This document shows positions 33,495-44,808 of a DNA stretch of 64,000 bases, piece after piece (positions within the stretch are counted from its first letter, which is position 1; the number at the start of each line of letters is the position of its first letter). The notes beneath the pieces were generated by a model. The model did no database searches. It saw nothing but the letters and a program-made list of their open reading frames with translations, and was not told the DNA's origin. The stretch is from positions 1,860,001-1,924,000 of the forward strand of contig JAJTTP010000001.1 of NCBI GenBank assembly GCA_023313575.1, in the 5' to 3' direction. The DNA is from Eutypella sp. D-1. Taxonomy: Eukaryota > Ascomycota > Sordariomycetes > Xylariales > Diatrypaceae. The position numbers and the translations under genes were made by a program.

Positions 33495-36400
33495 GTTTCT
33501 GAATGGTCGAATTAGAAAGGTTGCTGACGGGTAGACGTAAATCTGATTGGGCGCAGGGACTGTACAATTTCTCTGGTGTCTCTGTCCGGGACTGGTTGGG
33601 ACTGGTTGGGCTATAAATTGTTGATGCTATTTTTTCGGGAAGACTGCAGATAAACAGAGCCCGCTGACTGGACAAAGGCGGGGCCAGAAGCGACGTAACG
33701 GGGCGACGATCTGCGATGGGCAAGATAGCGCCGGGATACTACTGTGTAGTCTAGGAGAATACTAGTAGTCTTGGTAGTTGGTAGTTGGTAGCAGCAGGCA
33801 AACAGGATCGCCCCTCAGGAGCAAATCCAAATAGGTAGGTAGTAAGTTGGCGGTTGGTAGGCCTGAAAAGGTGTGTATAGGTAGATCCAACAGGAGATAA
33901 TGGCAAAATCCGGGGAACCCTCCTGATTATTATGAATATGATGAATATGGATAGTCCCGTGTATAGAGGGTCTCGTATACGTCAGCTGGCGGTTCTTACT
34001 GGATGCTGCCCACCATGCAGATTATGATGATGGTGTTTTGTCTTAAATTTGGTATGGCCAGCTGATGCAGGCTGTATAAGTGGCTTTTCCCTAACAGGGA
34101 TAACCGTCTCGTTTGTCTGGCTGTCAAGCTGTATCTCCCAGGACCAGGAAGGACCAGGAATGACAAAAGCGAGAGATGACGAACTGCCTATGACCTTATG
34201 TTCCTGCTGTGCTGCTCAATACCACGAGTAGGTGTATGCGAGATGCTCGTCCAACCTGCTGACGGTCCTAATGTAATGTCGAGGCCTGTGCGACCTTTGG
34301 GGGTTGCTATTGGGGGCTGCAGAAGATGTTGAAGCTGAAGTTTGTTTGCTTCCGAGGTCGCTGCCACTCAAGGAATGGGATCAGGAATGTGGCTAGATTT
34401 GCTTCAATTCTGTTTTTAGAAGCCGACCAGGGCGGGCACCACCAGGCTTGTCCAAGGCGTTCAGGTGGAGGGGCACGGGTACAGCGCGCTCCTCCCTCGT
34501 CCCGGGGTAGAGAGGTGTATATGTATGTACAGTAAGTATGCTAGTTGAAGTAAGAAAGTTTTGGCGATATAAGAGAATAAGAGCGCGATAGCATTAAACG
34601 ATGGGGTTTCGCTGACGATATAATATCCCAGATATTATTGTTTACTTGGGGTATATAAGGAGAGATGTGCGATGCGCGCGCGTTCTTTGTGACCTCGTAG
34701 GTTGGTGGACTTCAGTTATTGTCGTTGTAAATAAATTTTCAAGGAGGGCATGAAGATTCCAAAGCAGCTTTGTTGACAGGGATATGGCCGATACTTGGTG
34801 TTATTTACTACTACTTAGGTGCCCTTCCAAGGTTGACTAACGATTCTGACAGTCGAGAAAAGAGAGCGAGAATAATATTACCTGGCAAGCCTGGTATGCA
34901 TCTGCATTGGGTGGGCTGTGGTGGGGTAATCCACGCCTTATCTCTCTCCAGGGCTCTGTCTCTCTGTCTCTCTGTCTCTGTGTGTGTGTGTGTTTCCCCC
35001 CTTGCCCCCATCCCTCCAAGACCCGAGGTCCTCAAAGTCCTCTACCTAATCTTATCCTCAACTATCCTAAATCACTAGCGCATATGGTCACACACACCTG
35101 GACCACATCTTCTACCCCTTCTCCTGTTCCCCTGACACAACTGACACATGAGGCACATCCCTCCTTCCATCCAGGAGTTTGTCCCGTTCGTCTCATCAAC
35201 TGACGATCAATCGAGCTAAATGGGAACTCTATAAATCCTGGACAGCATGTCACTCCAGCTCGGGCATGATGAAGAACTAGGATATCACTAATGCGATGGT
35301 GTAATCAACTTCTCCAGGGCTAGCCTAAGAATTCTCTGTCAGATGAAGTTGGGCGACAGCAGCGGCGGGGCTGACGGGTAATAGTTGGGTACATAGTCAG
35401 CGCCTCATTCTCATAGCCATCCCTTGGCTCTACATACTTACGTAGGTAGCAAACTGCCCAGGTGGGACATGGCAGATTTTCATGCCTTATACCTACCCGA
35501 CGGCGCTACACCTACATATAGGGCTGGGTGTTCCTAGCAGGCCGCGGGTAGGCTGCCCAGGCTGCATGCATTCCATATGGCCGGATGTCCAGGAGGAGAA
35601 AGAGATGGGAGTTTCCGTTTCCTGCCGCTGTTTGCTACTGTTGTTGGATGGCGCATGCTGATGTAGGTGTGGGTAAAGTGCTCGACGGTGTTGATGACCC
35701 GTTCGGGTCATCATCCGATCGCAAAAGAAAGAGTCGAAAGGGCTTACTGTAGCCCCGAGTCATCGAACTATCATGCCATCGCTGAATCTCGCATCGCAAT
35801 CAAGATATACACTATGTGCTATGTGTGTGCGGCCATTGCGTTTTGCGGAATTGATCGGACTAGTGTTGATAGTCTAGAACAAGCGACCACCAGCCTATTT
35901 GGGCATCTCGGCGACTCTATAGCCCCTCTGAGCCAATGACGTTTCGGCCTTGGTGTTCCAGGGCGGCTGAGCCACGGTTGGCTGGCATGCCCCTGGGGTG
36001 CTTTGCATTCTGCATGCAAGGAACGGCGCCCCCCCTGGCGAGTCTGAAGCATGATCTCTCATGCATGAAACGCCAATCAATATACACGACCCGCGTCTCG
36101 TGGTGTTGTGCGCGCGCGTCCCTGTGACCGAAACGGTCAAACCTACCCAATCTGGATAATCTCGTCGATCAGACTTATTATTAGCTTTTGCAAGAGACCG
36201 TTCTCATGGCTACTGCTACTATAAGACGCCTAGGTAGTAGGTAGACATAGACCATCTACGAGGCGGCGGGACTAGCTATTCTCGTGATACCTAGTAACAT
36301 TATCGTGGGTGAGTAGCGACGAAGGAGTTCATCATGCCATCCCGATTCCTCAAATGTTATACATTCCGCAGCAACGACGCCTTCCCTTAGGATGGGGTCG

Positions 36401-38292
36401 ACGGAGTCCGTTATGGAGAAGGATGTGCTGGGTACGCACTAGAGTAGGCGAGGGCATGGCACTACTGTAGGTACGACGGCACTTGACAGAAAGAAACGAA
36501 CACATGCACACCTGGGTAGTTGCCGTGACACACATCGCTGGGAACTTGAGAATATGATATTGGACAACCAGACTCCGGTGATGGGTGGTAGCGCTGAGAC
36601 AGAGACATTCGAGGTTTGTGATAGCGAGGTTCCATGACGGCGGATCTGTGTTCGGTTATACCCAGCACGGACCTCGACATCATAACCCGCGGCTATATCG
36701 ACCCCAGGTGATAGGTAGGTTGAAAAAAGGGGGAGCTTGGGCCAGCGCTTCCAACACATCGGGTCATGTATTGATTGTTAGTGAAAGGTGTTAGTTATAT
36801 ACCTAGTGTATAGTATATATACTATGTATCTCGAATTGGGGCTGAATGGCCCTGGTGACGACAACCTCTGGGTTCCATACCATTATTTAAGTAGATGACC
36901 TGAGATGACCCCGGGACAGCAACAACCTTGAAGGTGCCTACTTTTTACGATGTACCTAAGCAGATAGGTATGTTGTTTATTTAGGAAAGGCGCGACTGCT
37001 GTCGCATGCAGCATCACCGCACAATTAAATATAAGTACACGATGTCCAGCCAATTGAATTTTGTCTTCTTTGGTTGAGTCCGGTTGGATTGGTAGACGGC
37101 AGATGGGGAGGGGGGCCTCGCCCGAGCCCGAGCGTCATCAATTGCGACTTCGGGAATTGCGCTTTCGCGATCCCCCGATTCGTCCTCCCTTTCGTCTACA
37201 TAATATAATAACTTTGAACACATATTGGATACATACACCGCAACGGCCAATAATTGCGGTTGTTTACGATGTAGTGCTCCCTTTCTCGCGTCCGTTCATA
37301 AGAGTATGGTCGGCCTCTGATGTTCACTTGTTGTTTACTGGAGGTCCATACCGAATATATGAACTATGTCGGGTACTCCAGACTTCGGGAGCTACCTTAC
37401 CTTGTACCTGGGCAGACTACCCAAGTAAGTAGGTACTAAAAACTTCTGCATTTTTATAATGGATATCGGAGTATATGGAGCTCCGGAGAGCTATCTCATG
37501 CCTAAAATAGACAGTTGATAGTACATACCTACCAAAGTACATGTAATGGTTCTCACCGCGGGAAGCTCTTCACCACCACTCACCACTCATTATCACCCGT
37601 GGACCTGCTTAAGCACCTGCAGACTCCACCGTCACGTACATACTGGAGCACTAGGTAGGTGGTAACCTTCGTAACCGTCGAACGCTATACTACAAGTAGG
37701 CACAAAAACAGGCGGAGTTTCCTCTGTACCTCACACCACTCGGAGGCTCGCGCTGGGCTTTCATAGTTCCACCGTTCATTTTGTTCGTTCTCTCGTTGGT
37801 CACCCCAAGTGCTCTGTGTTTCATCCATGGATGTCAATTCCTCCACCCCCGGTTACGACTACCTAGAAGGAAAACAAAACCCGACACACTATGTACACTG
37901 ATAGTTACCTAGAATTTAACACATAGTTAATTGTTCCCGAGGTCCTTCCTTTCTTGATTATTTCCCCAGAATAACAGATAGTAAAAAAGAAAGAAAGAGG
38001 ATAAGGAAAAGAAAAGAAGAGAAAAAAAGAGGCCCGGCCCGACCAGGCCCATCCATACCGACACCGAACCCATCATCGTCATCAACAACAACAACAACCA
38101 CCAATTCCTCTTCTTTCCTTCTCCTCTTCCTCCTGCTCCTGCTCCTCCTGCTCCTCCTCCTCCACTACTACTACCACCACTACCACCAACCTTGTCCTCC
38201 CTAACCATATTTCTCCCCTCCCGCCTCCCGTCCCTCCCCAAAATTGCCGTGCACTGCCTCTTGCCCTGTTTTGCTGCTTTGGTACCCAGACC
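33495..38292. other. 4.8 kb spacer without a supported gene
   Basis: This is the divergent upstream DNA of the LYAR-type gene and the BEM46-like gene. Short frames abound but none has family features. Simple repeats include TCTC/TGTC then (TG)n at about 34955-34996. Pyrimidine-rich CTC/TCC and CAA runs at about 38080-38225 probably belong to the BEM46-like 5' leader. Short Pro/Tyr-rich frames at about 35340-35395 and 35500-35720 (minus) hint at coding sequence but could not be assembled into a gene. Confidence 0.45.
34955..34996. repeat. TCTC/TGTC and (TG)n microsatellite
   Basis: CTCTGTCT-type units run into about eight TG dinucleotides, in non-coding DNA. Confidence 0.6.
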
Positions 38293-39831
38293 ATGTCGCC
38301 TCCGGCTGCGACGTCGTCACACCCTAGCAGCTATCTGGAGCAGACAGTCTCGGCCATTAGCATCGTGGCCGCTTACTTACGCCTTCCGGCTCTGGCCACT
38401 GCGGTATGCCTTTAATGTCTTCATCTTCTAATTCGCGTTCTTCTCCCTTGCGTTCGTCCTCCTTCAAATCGTTTCATACCATCTCGACGACCTCCTCGTC
38501 AAGAACCTCCTCGTCCTTCTTGAGGGCATACCAACGTGCCCACAATGCCATCACCAGTGGCTGCCGAGCTGCAGGCGAGCTAACAGACGTCGCTCAGGGT
38601 GTCGCCGCCGTCCTGACCTCCCTGCTCTATTTCAAGCAGAAGTGAGTCAATTCCTCCTAACTCGTACATGGTCCTGATGATCACTTTTTGTCAATGCTAC
38701 CTTACCGCCTACCATGCCATTGTTGGGCCCCCCTTCACCCCCAAACAACGCCTTACCGGGCTTGACAATGAAGATGAGGCTGGAGCTGAAGCTAACCGGC
38801 TATCTTTAACCCCCCATCGTAGGGCTCTGATCTACCCGTCTCATATGCCCCCAAATGCCCGGTCCGATGTCCCCCGTCCATCACAATTCGGCATTAAGGA
38901 CTTCGAGGAGTTGGTCATACCAACAAGCGATGGGGAGAAGCTGTCCGCTTTCTACATCCGTGGGCCACGACGAGGGCGACACGCCAAGTGTACCATCTTG
39001 ATGTTCCACGGAAACGCGGGCAATATCGGACACCGACTACCAATTGCTCGCATGCTCATCAATTATATCGGGTGTAATGTTTTCATGCTGGAGTACCGGG
39101 GTTACGGTCTGTCGACTGGCGAGCCGGACGAGAAAGGCCTCATGATCGATGCCCAGACAGCCCTCGATTACCTACGAGACCGGGCAGAGACGAGAGACCA
39201 CAAGTTCATCGTATACGGACAAAGTCTGGGTGGGGCTGTCAGTATCAGGCTAGTGCAGAGGAACCAAAATTCAGGCGATATCGTGGGGCTTATCCTTGAG
39301 AACACTTTTCTCTCGATGCGATCCTTGATTCCTTCTGTCATCCCTCCCGCCAAGTACCTCACGATGCTCTGCCACCAAGTCTGGCCAAGCGAGGCCATGA
39401 TCCCCAACATCACCGAGGTTCCTATCTTGTTCTTGAGTGGCCTTCAAGACGAGATTGTCCCGTAAGTGTCACACTTTTCCTACCGCGTTCTCTGATGTTG
39501 CGCCGAGTATGATATGATGACTTTAAACAACCATCCACAAAACATGAGTCCCCTCTCGAGGGGACCCGGATTTCATCTCTGTTTCCTGAACTCAGCGCTC
39601 GTTACTATCTCATTATGCACTGGCTTGTTGGAACCACTAGTCTAGATTTGTGTTAACATGACGCCTCTTAGACCAAGCCATATGCGCAAGCTCTTTGAGC
39701 TGGCAACGACGCCCACCAAGATATGGAAGCCGCTGCCTGGCGGTGATCATAATTCAAGCGTGCTAGAGGAGGGATACTTCGAAGCCGTCTCGGACTTTGT
39801 TACAAACGTCGCTATAGATGAGAAGTCATGA
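38293..39831 (+). CDS. BEM46-like alpha/beta hydrolase, membrane-anchored
   Basis: Four exons: 38293-38403, 38598-38641, 38823-39461 and 39672-39831; junction phases agree and the product is 317 residues. The first two exons give one hydrophobic N-terminal anchor (LPALATAGVAAVLTSLLYFKQ), as in fungal and animal BEM46/ABHD13 proteins. The hydrolase core shows the oxyanion region MFHGNAGNIGHR, the EYRGYGLSTG motif, the nucleophile elbow YGQSLGGA (Ser), the aspartate in SGLQDEIVPPSH and the catalytic histidine in LPGGDHNS. The family catalyses unknown acyl hydrolysis at ER or plasma membrane; in Neurospora, BEM-46 affects hyphal germination and auxin-related traits. Only with the 38404-38597 intron removed does the N-terminus match the family, which supports the model. 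Introns contain CTAAC-type branch sites. Confidence 0.9.
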
Positions 39832-40492
39832 CGTTACGAATAACCCGGAAGCGCAATGAGTCTTTTTTCACACTTTGATGCTTTTTTTGTTTAATCTCAA
39901 GAGAAGATGCCGCCAGTCTGTCCGCTACTTCTTCTGTCAGGAGCCTTCATGCGCAAGGAAGGGTAGGAAGAACGACGTCGGCAACGCGTTCGTGTCCTTT
40001 TTGTTTTCCCTACATGGCATTGCATACATACATACGTACTAGATACCCATAACCCCCGCGCCTCAACGCCCTCACTACCGGCGGGAGCGCTTGCTTCATC
40101 GTTACCATGCATCGTATATAGCATCAGACTGCACCTAATACGGACCCCGACGTGGTTGTCTATGAACAAAATTAGAATAAAAATAAAACGCGGTGAACGG
40201 ATGTGTGTGTGTGTGTGTGTGCGTGTGTGTGTGTGTCAACCCATGCTGTGTCTTGCTTGGGACTACGCGGACAGATCGCGAGCCGATATCCCTGATAACC
40301 TCTTAATTATCAAGAGGGATTAAGAGGTATATATCGGAAAGGAGCATTCACCTTGGCTTCCGTTACGGAAACCATATCCTACAGCCTCCCTATGCCGAAT
40401 GTGCGAGGTTGATACCGAGGCTAGCCCCATCATATTACTAGCCCCTGGAGTTGTTAAGATAAACATCACATTCGCAATGCGTAGAATCTGAC
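39832..40492. other. Convergent spacer with GT microsatellite
   Basis: This is 3' flank of the BEM46-like gene and of the small minus-strand gene. It contains a (GT)n tract at about 40202-40235 and a hairpin whose arms are CCTCTTAAT and ATTAAGAGG at 40299-40328. Confidence 0.5.
40202..40235. repeat. (GT)n microsatellite
   Basis: About 17 GT/GC dinucleotides with one GCGTGT interruption. Confidence 0.7.
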
Positions 40493-40830
40493 CTAGACTC
40501 CTAGGACGTACGGGGCGGCAGAGACCGCCTGATCCCGGCCGGGTGCCGCGGCGTCTCCGAGGTTAAGGTCGAGGTCCATCCAGTTCGGACTGCGTCGATA
40601 TAGTCCTGACGAGTGCTGGCGGGGAAGCTTAGGGTTGGGGACTCCGGGCATCGAGCGTGCTGGGCGGGAGCCATATTCGTATGGCTTTGACTATTCTAGT
40701 CCATCGGGTAAGTAGCTGAGGGCTAAGGAGTGGTGTATTAAGGCTCATCATCCATCATCACGAAGAGCCGTATAGGTATGGATCTGGTTTGTGTTCGTAC
40801 ATAGCTCCGACATTGCCTGCTTACTGTCAT
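40493..40830 (-). CDS. Probable small spliced gene, 67 residues
   Basis: Exon 2 (40493-40690) is a GC-rich frame of 65 codons plus TAG; it reads SKPYEYGSRPARSMPGVPNP, and near its end SPNWMDLDLNLGD and APGRDQAVSAAPYVLGV. Directly upstream is an acceptor (GAATAG). The nearest good donor, GTAAGC, follows ATG ACA at 40825-40830, giving a 2-codon first exon (MT) and a 134-base intron. GC content rises sharply over exon 2, and its protein looks more natural than the plus-strand frames, which are also partly open. I do not recognise the product; a small Pro/Arg-rich protein with a conserved-looking WMDLDL motif is all that can be said. The first exon is the weakest part of the model; internal Met (RSMPGV) could serve instead. 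Confidence 0.42.
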
Positions 40831-41266
40831 AATCAACGCATACAAATTGGAGCACTCATCCGCCCATCGTTGTTCTGTTTCCGTTGACTGTTCAGACCCC
40901 CACCCCCTTTCTCGTCCGCCTTTGCCCCCCCCCCCCCCCCCAACCCCCCTCCGTTACCCCTTTGCAGCACACAGACCGATATGCGCCGGAGCCCGGCCCG
41001 CCCGTCCCCTGCTTTTATTGAATTCCTTTTTTATATTTTTGACTCTTACATGAAGATGCCCCCGTCTTTGCTCTCATCGGACATTGCTCCTAAATGCACA
41101 CAGCTCGGAGGACTGATTTCGAGCTTAGAGCCCATGCGTCTCCGGTCTCCGGCTCTCATAGCACTGTCGGTCGTAGGCCATCTTCTCCCTCTCTACTTGT
41201 CTCTTCCCCCCTCCCTTCTCTTGCGTTCCCCGGGGCCTAGATAAGGTTGATGGGGGTGGCAGTACC
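40831..41266. other. Spacer with C17 homopolymer
   Basis: Upstream of the 67-residue gene and downstream of the mitochondrial protein gene. A C17 run is at 40925-40941. No other feature was seen. Confidence 0.5.
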
Positions 41267-42020
41267 TTATTTCCGTTTCCGCTCCGCCGCGTCGAATTTC
41301 TCCTCGAGCGTCTGGATGTAGCTCGATAGGCGCTGGCACGCATTTTGCAGGGCCTGGATATTCCACCCGGGGAGGGGGGTTGGCTTCAGTCAGTCTCGTC
41401 TTTATCTACTATGTAAAAGACCATGGAGCTGGCCGGGGGGGGGGGGGGTGGTTAGGGAGGGGTTACGCACGTAGATATCCTCGGTCAATAGCTCGTTGCT
41501 CGTCTTATATTCGCTCACGACGTAGCTGTAGACGCCGGCGCCGGAGAGTGTGCTGCCGAGTAGGAAACCGAAGAGCCTGGCGATTGATCAGCGTTCCCGT
41601 CCATTGTTAGCTATGTCAGCGTTTCTCCACCCCTCTATTACGCATCATCGTCCTCCGCCTGCTCCTTAACTTTCTCGTCGTCCCTCCTCATCCGTCTTGC
41701 TCGCGCGCAATGCCAGACACCCCGCCTGTCTACGAGAGGGCCCTTGAGGTTTGGGGGGAGGGGGGGACCCGGAGAAAAAGGGAGGCGGCAAGACCCGGAC
41801 GGAGGGAAAACAGAGAGAGGAGAGCGGAGCGGAAGGGAAGGGGGAAATCGAAAACTTACCCCCCTCGGAAGGCACCGACGGGCTTGCGGGCCGGCAGCGG
41901 CGAGTCGGCCAGGACGCGGGCCGTGGCATGAAAGCTTCGCTGCGCGGCGGCGGATCCCGGGGTCACGAGACCGATGGGCGCCGTCCGGATCGCGGACTGG
42001 AGGAGTATTCTCGAGGCCAT
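41267..42020 (-). CDS. Small mitochondrial membrane protein, 117 residues
   Basis: Three exons on the minus strand: 41860-42020, 41471-41576 and 41267-41353, with phases 2 and 0 and introns of 283 and 117 bases. The product starts MASRILLQSAIRTAPIG, an Arg-rich amphipathic leader, and QRSFHATARVLA gives a typical mitochondrial processing region. A glycine-rich hydrophobic segment follows (FRGGLFGFLLGSTLSGAGVY), formed across the first splice, and probably spans the inner membrane. The C-terminal part is a coiled-coil-like helix (LLTEDIYALQNACQRL, then YIQTLEEKFDAAERKRK). I recall similar fungal proteins annotated only as hypothetical mitochondrial; no function is claimed. All three exons are too short to appear as obvious frames, but the joined protein is coherent. 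Confidence 0.75.
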
Positions 42021-43152
42021 GGCTAGTAGGGGGCCTTTTATTTTTTTATTTTTTGGGAGGGTGGGGTGATTCGTTTATTTGTTTGTTCGTCGTCTCTAGG
42101 AACAAAAATCCGGCCCGGCCCGTGCAGTCAGTCAGTCAATCGGGGTATATTCGTGGTCTCGGACTCTCTCGTCTCGTCTCGGGAAGTTTGGGTCTCGCTT
42201 GCACTTCGCTGGGGTTCTATCTCGTCGCGCACTATTAAATGTTTAGCTAGGCGGTTTACATGTGGGCAAGTAAGTAGTGGATAGGTGCCAAATACCTAAG
42301 ATACCTAAGTAGGAAGTGGAAGCTTCGGATCAAAGTGAGGTTCGAATATTAAGTAGGTAAGGTATGAGGTAGTAACTTTGGTTAGCTCGGGTTAGGTACG
42401 AAGTTCTCGTAGCCCGTTTATTATTCGACTCACTAAGGGGTGTCAGGTAACCAACCAGTCTATCTGCGCTAAGGGCCCCCCGGGGATTGTAGCATGGCAA
42501 GCAAGCAGCGGGAGTAGGTAGCGACTAATAGCGGGCGGGTGATATGGAGATAGTGGCGATAAGCGATCCCCCTTGTCCCTCCCTCCCCCTGCTCAGCCTA
42601 TAAAACGCGGGGTGAGGTTGCTTTGGAACAAAGCACTTCTCAATGGAGAATGGAAATGGCCCTTTGATGATGTATTATTAGTTCAATGTCTACGTATATC
42701 GCCAGCTCAAGCGCATAGACATGGCCGACAGGTAGGTACATAGCACTCAGAGATTATGAATTGTTAGGTAGGTAGTTCTCTTGGCACCTTTTTGTCTACG
42801 TCGTGAATCATATTTAGATAGCTTCGTTATCACTCAGACACCATGGCATCGTTGAGGCAATGCGCATGCGCAACAGCAACAAGAAGACGTTCTACTCATA
42901 AAATGCAGAATTCATTAACCCTAGATGCTCAACTACCAGAAGAAACTCAGTCGGCAAAGCGTGTCCCAATCCCATAAACGACCCGTAGGGCTCCAGCGAC
43001 GATCTTCCTTACCCCGCCGGAAACCGCAAAAACCATACATATGTTCGTGAACCATTTCGTCTCTTTTCCCGCACTCGTTTGGCCGTGTGTTTGTTATTTG
43101 TTGTTTGTTGTCTTGTCTTTTTTTCTTTTCTTGTTTGCTGTAAGCGCGTCCC
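42021..43152. other. Spacer, no gene seen
   Basis: Promoter side of the mitochondrial protein gene and 3' flank of PDI1. GTAGGT/ACCTAA motifs are frequent. A GTCTC-type short repeat is near 42160-42182. Confidence 0.5.
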
Positions 43153-44808
43153 TTACAACTCGTCGTGGTCGTCGCTGGCCTTGGCGGCTTCGCTGCTGCT
43201 GCTTTCGCTGGCCGCAGGGGCAACTGGCGTCTCCTCTTCCTGCTTCTCCGAAACCTCGGCCTTGTACTTGCCGTTCTCCTTGACAAACTGAACCAGGTCC
43301 TCCACGGTCCGCGAGCCGCTGTAGTTGACGGGCTCCGACTTGGCGCCGGCCGGGTACAGCTTGATGGTGGGGAAGCCCTGGATATCATCCGGAACATCGT
43401 TGGCAGTAGCGTCAACCTTGGCGATCACAACCTTGTCCTTGAATTCGCTATCGGCGTACAGAGAAGCCAGCGTCTCGTACTTGGGAGCGAGAGCCTTGCA
43501 GTGACCGCACCAGGGAGCGTAGAACTCGATGAGGACATCCTTCGTGTCATCCAACACGATATCCTCGTAGTTCTTACCCACCACGACGGTGACGGGACCC
43601 TCCTGGGTCTCGGGAATGGGCTCCGACTTGAGACTGGGCTCAATCTTGCCGGCGGTGAAGTCCTCGACGAAGCTAGTGATATCATCAAGAGTAATCTTCT
43701 TCTCGATGTCGTAGGGGAACTTCTGGTTCTTGACGGTATCCTGGATAGCAAAAGAGGGGAACTTGTCTGTGGGCAGGTTGAGGTTACCAGCGTGGGCACC
43801 GAACGCCTTGGCGTCGATGGTAGCAAAGTTGATCTTGCCCTTGAACTTCTCCGCCAGGGGCTTGAGAGAGTCGCCGAGCTCCTTGCGCTCATCAGCGGTC
43901 TCGGAGAAGATGTAGGCCAGAGGAAGGCCAGCGTTCATGTAGCTGGAGTACGTGTCGGGGCCAACCTCGCCGATCAGGGGCGTCGAGGCAACCTTGACGA
44001 ACTCCTTGATGGCGTCAACATCGAACTTCTCCGAGAAGACGGTCTTGCCCTCGTCGAACTGCTTGTATAGAACGATAGCCGGCGCCTTGACCTCCTCAGC
44101 CTCGGCAAGAGCAGCGTCACTGCTCGCACCAAAGGCGTACGTGTCCCGGAGCTCCTCGGCGAGCTTGGTGAACGTCTCGTTCGAGGTCTTGTCGGATGAA
44201 TCGAGGTAGGCAACCACGACAACCTTGTCTGTGCCCTTGAAGTCCTCGAGGGTCTCGGAGGTAAGGATCGAGACGGCGGGGAGCGACTGCTTAATCATGT
44301 ACGAGGTGATGCTAAGAACAATGGTCAGCAGTTGGTCCCAAGCAGAAGAGAAGTTTAGAGTGGACACTTACGCAGCCGACTTCCGCTGGCCACCATAGGG
44401 AGTAATGCTTTCAAGGCCACGGAAAACCTTCAGGGTTGGGTAACCCTCAACACCGTATTCATGGCAGAGATCGGTCTCCTCAGTGCAGTCGACCTTGGCC
44501 AACTTGATGTTCTTCTCCTTCAGCTGCGTGGCGGCCTCCTCGTACTCTGGGGCGAGGGCCTTGCAGTGACCACACCATGGGGCAAAGACTAGATACGGTA
44601 CTGTGTTAGCTAGCTAATACCTAGAAGAGAATGTTCCACTGGATGCTTTGGAAAAGCACTTACACTCAGCTAGAACAAGGTCATTGGCCTTAACAAAGTC
44701 CTTAAAGGTGTCCTTGTTCAGTTGGGTGACATCCGAAGCAGGGTCAGCAGCATGGGCAACTGCTGCTGCAGCGAGCAGGCCGAGCGCGATTCTTCGTGCC
44801 GAGAACAT
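43153..44808 (-). CDS. PDI1: Protein disulfide-isomerase
   Basis: Three exons on the minus strand: 44664-44808, 44372-44588 and 43153-44311, with consistent phases; 506 residues, the usual length. Residues 1-20 are a signal peptide ([20 protein letters not shown]). Domain order is a-b-b'-a': the first thioredoxin active site [14 protein letters not shown] is at residues 54-57, split just before it by intron 1. The second, [14 protein letters not shown], is at 389-392. The two middle domains lack CXXC, as expected, and the protein ends in an acidic tail and the ER-retention signal HDEL. It forms, breaks and reshuffles disulfides in secretory proteins in the ER lumen. A TATA-like element lies about 165 bases upstream of the ATG. 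Many sense and antisense overlapping frames here are shadows. Confidence 0.96.
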
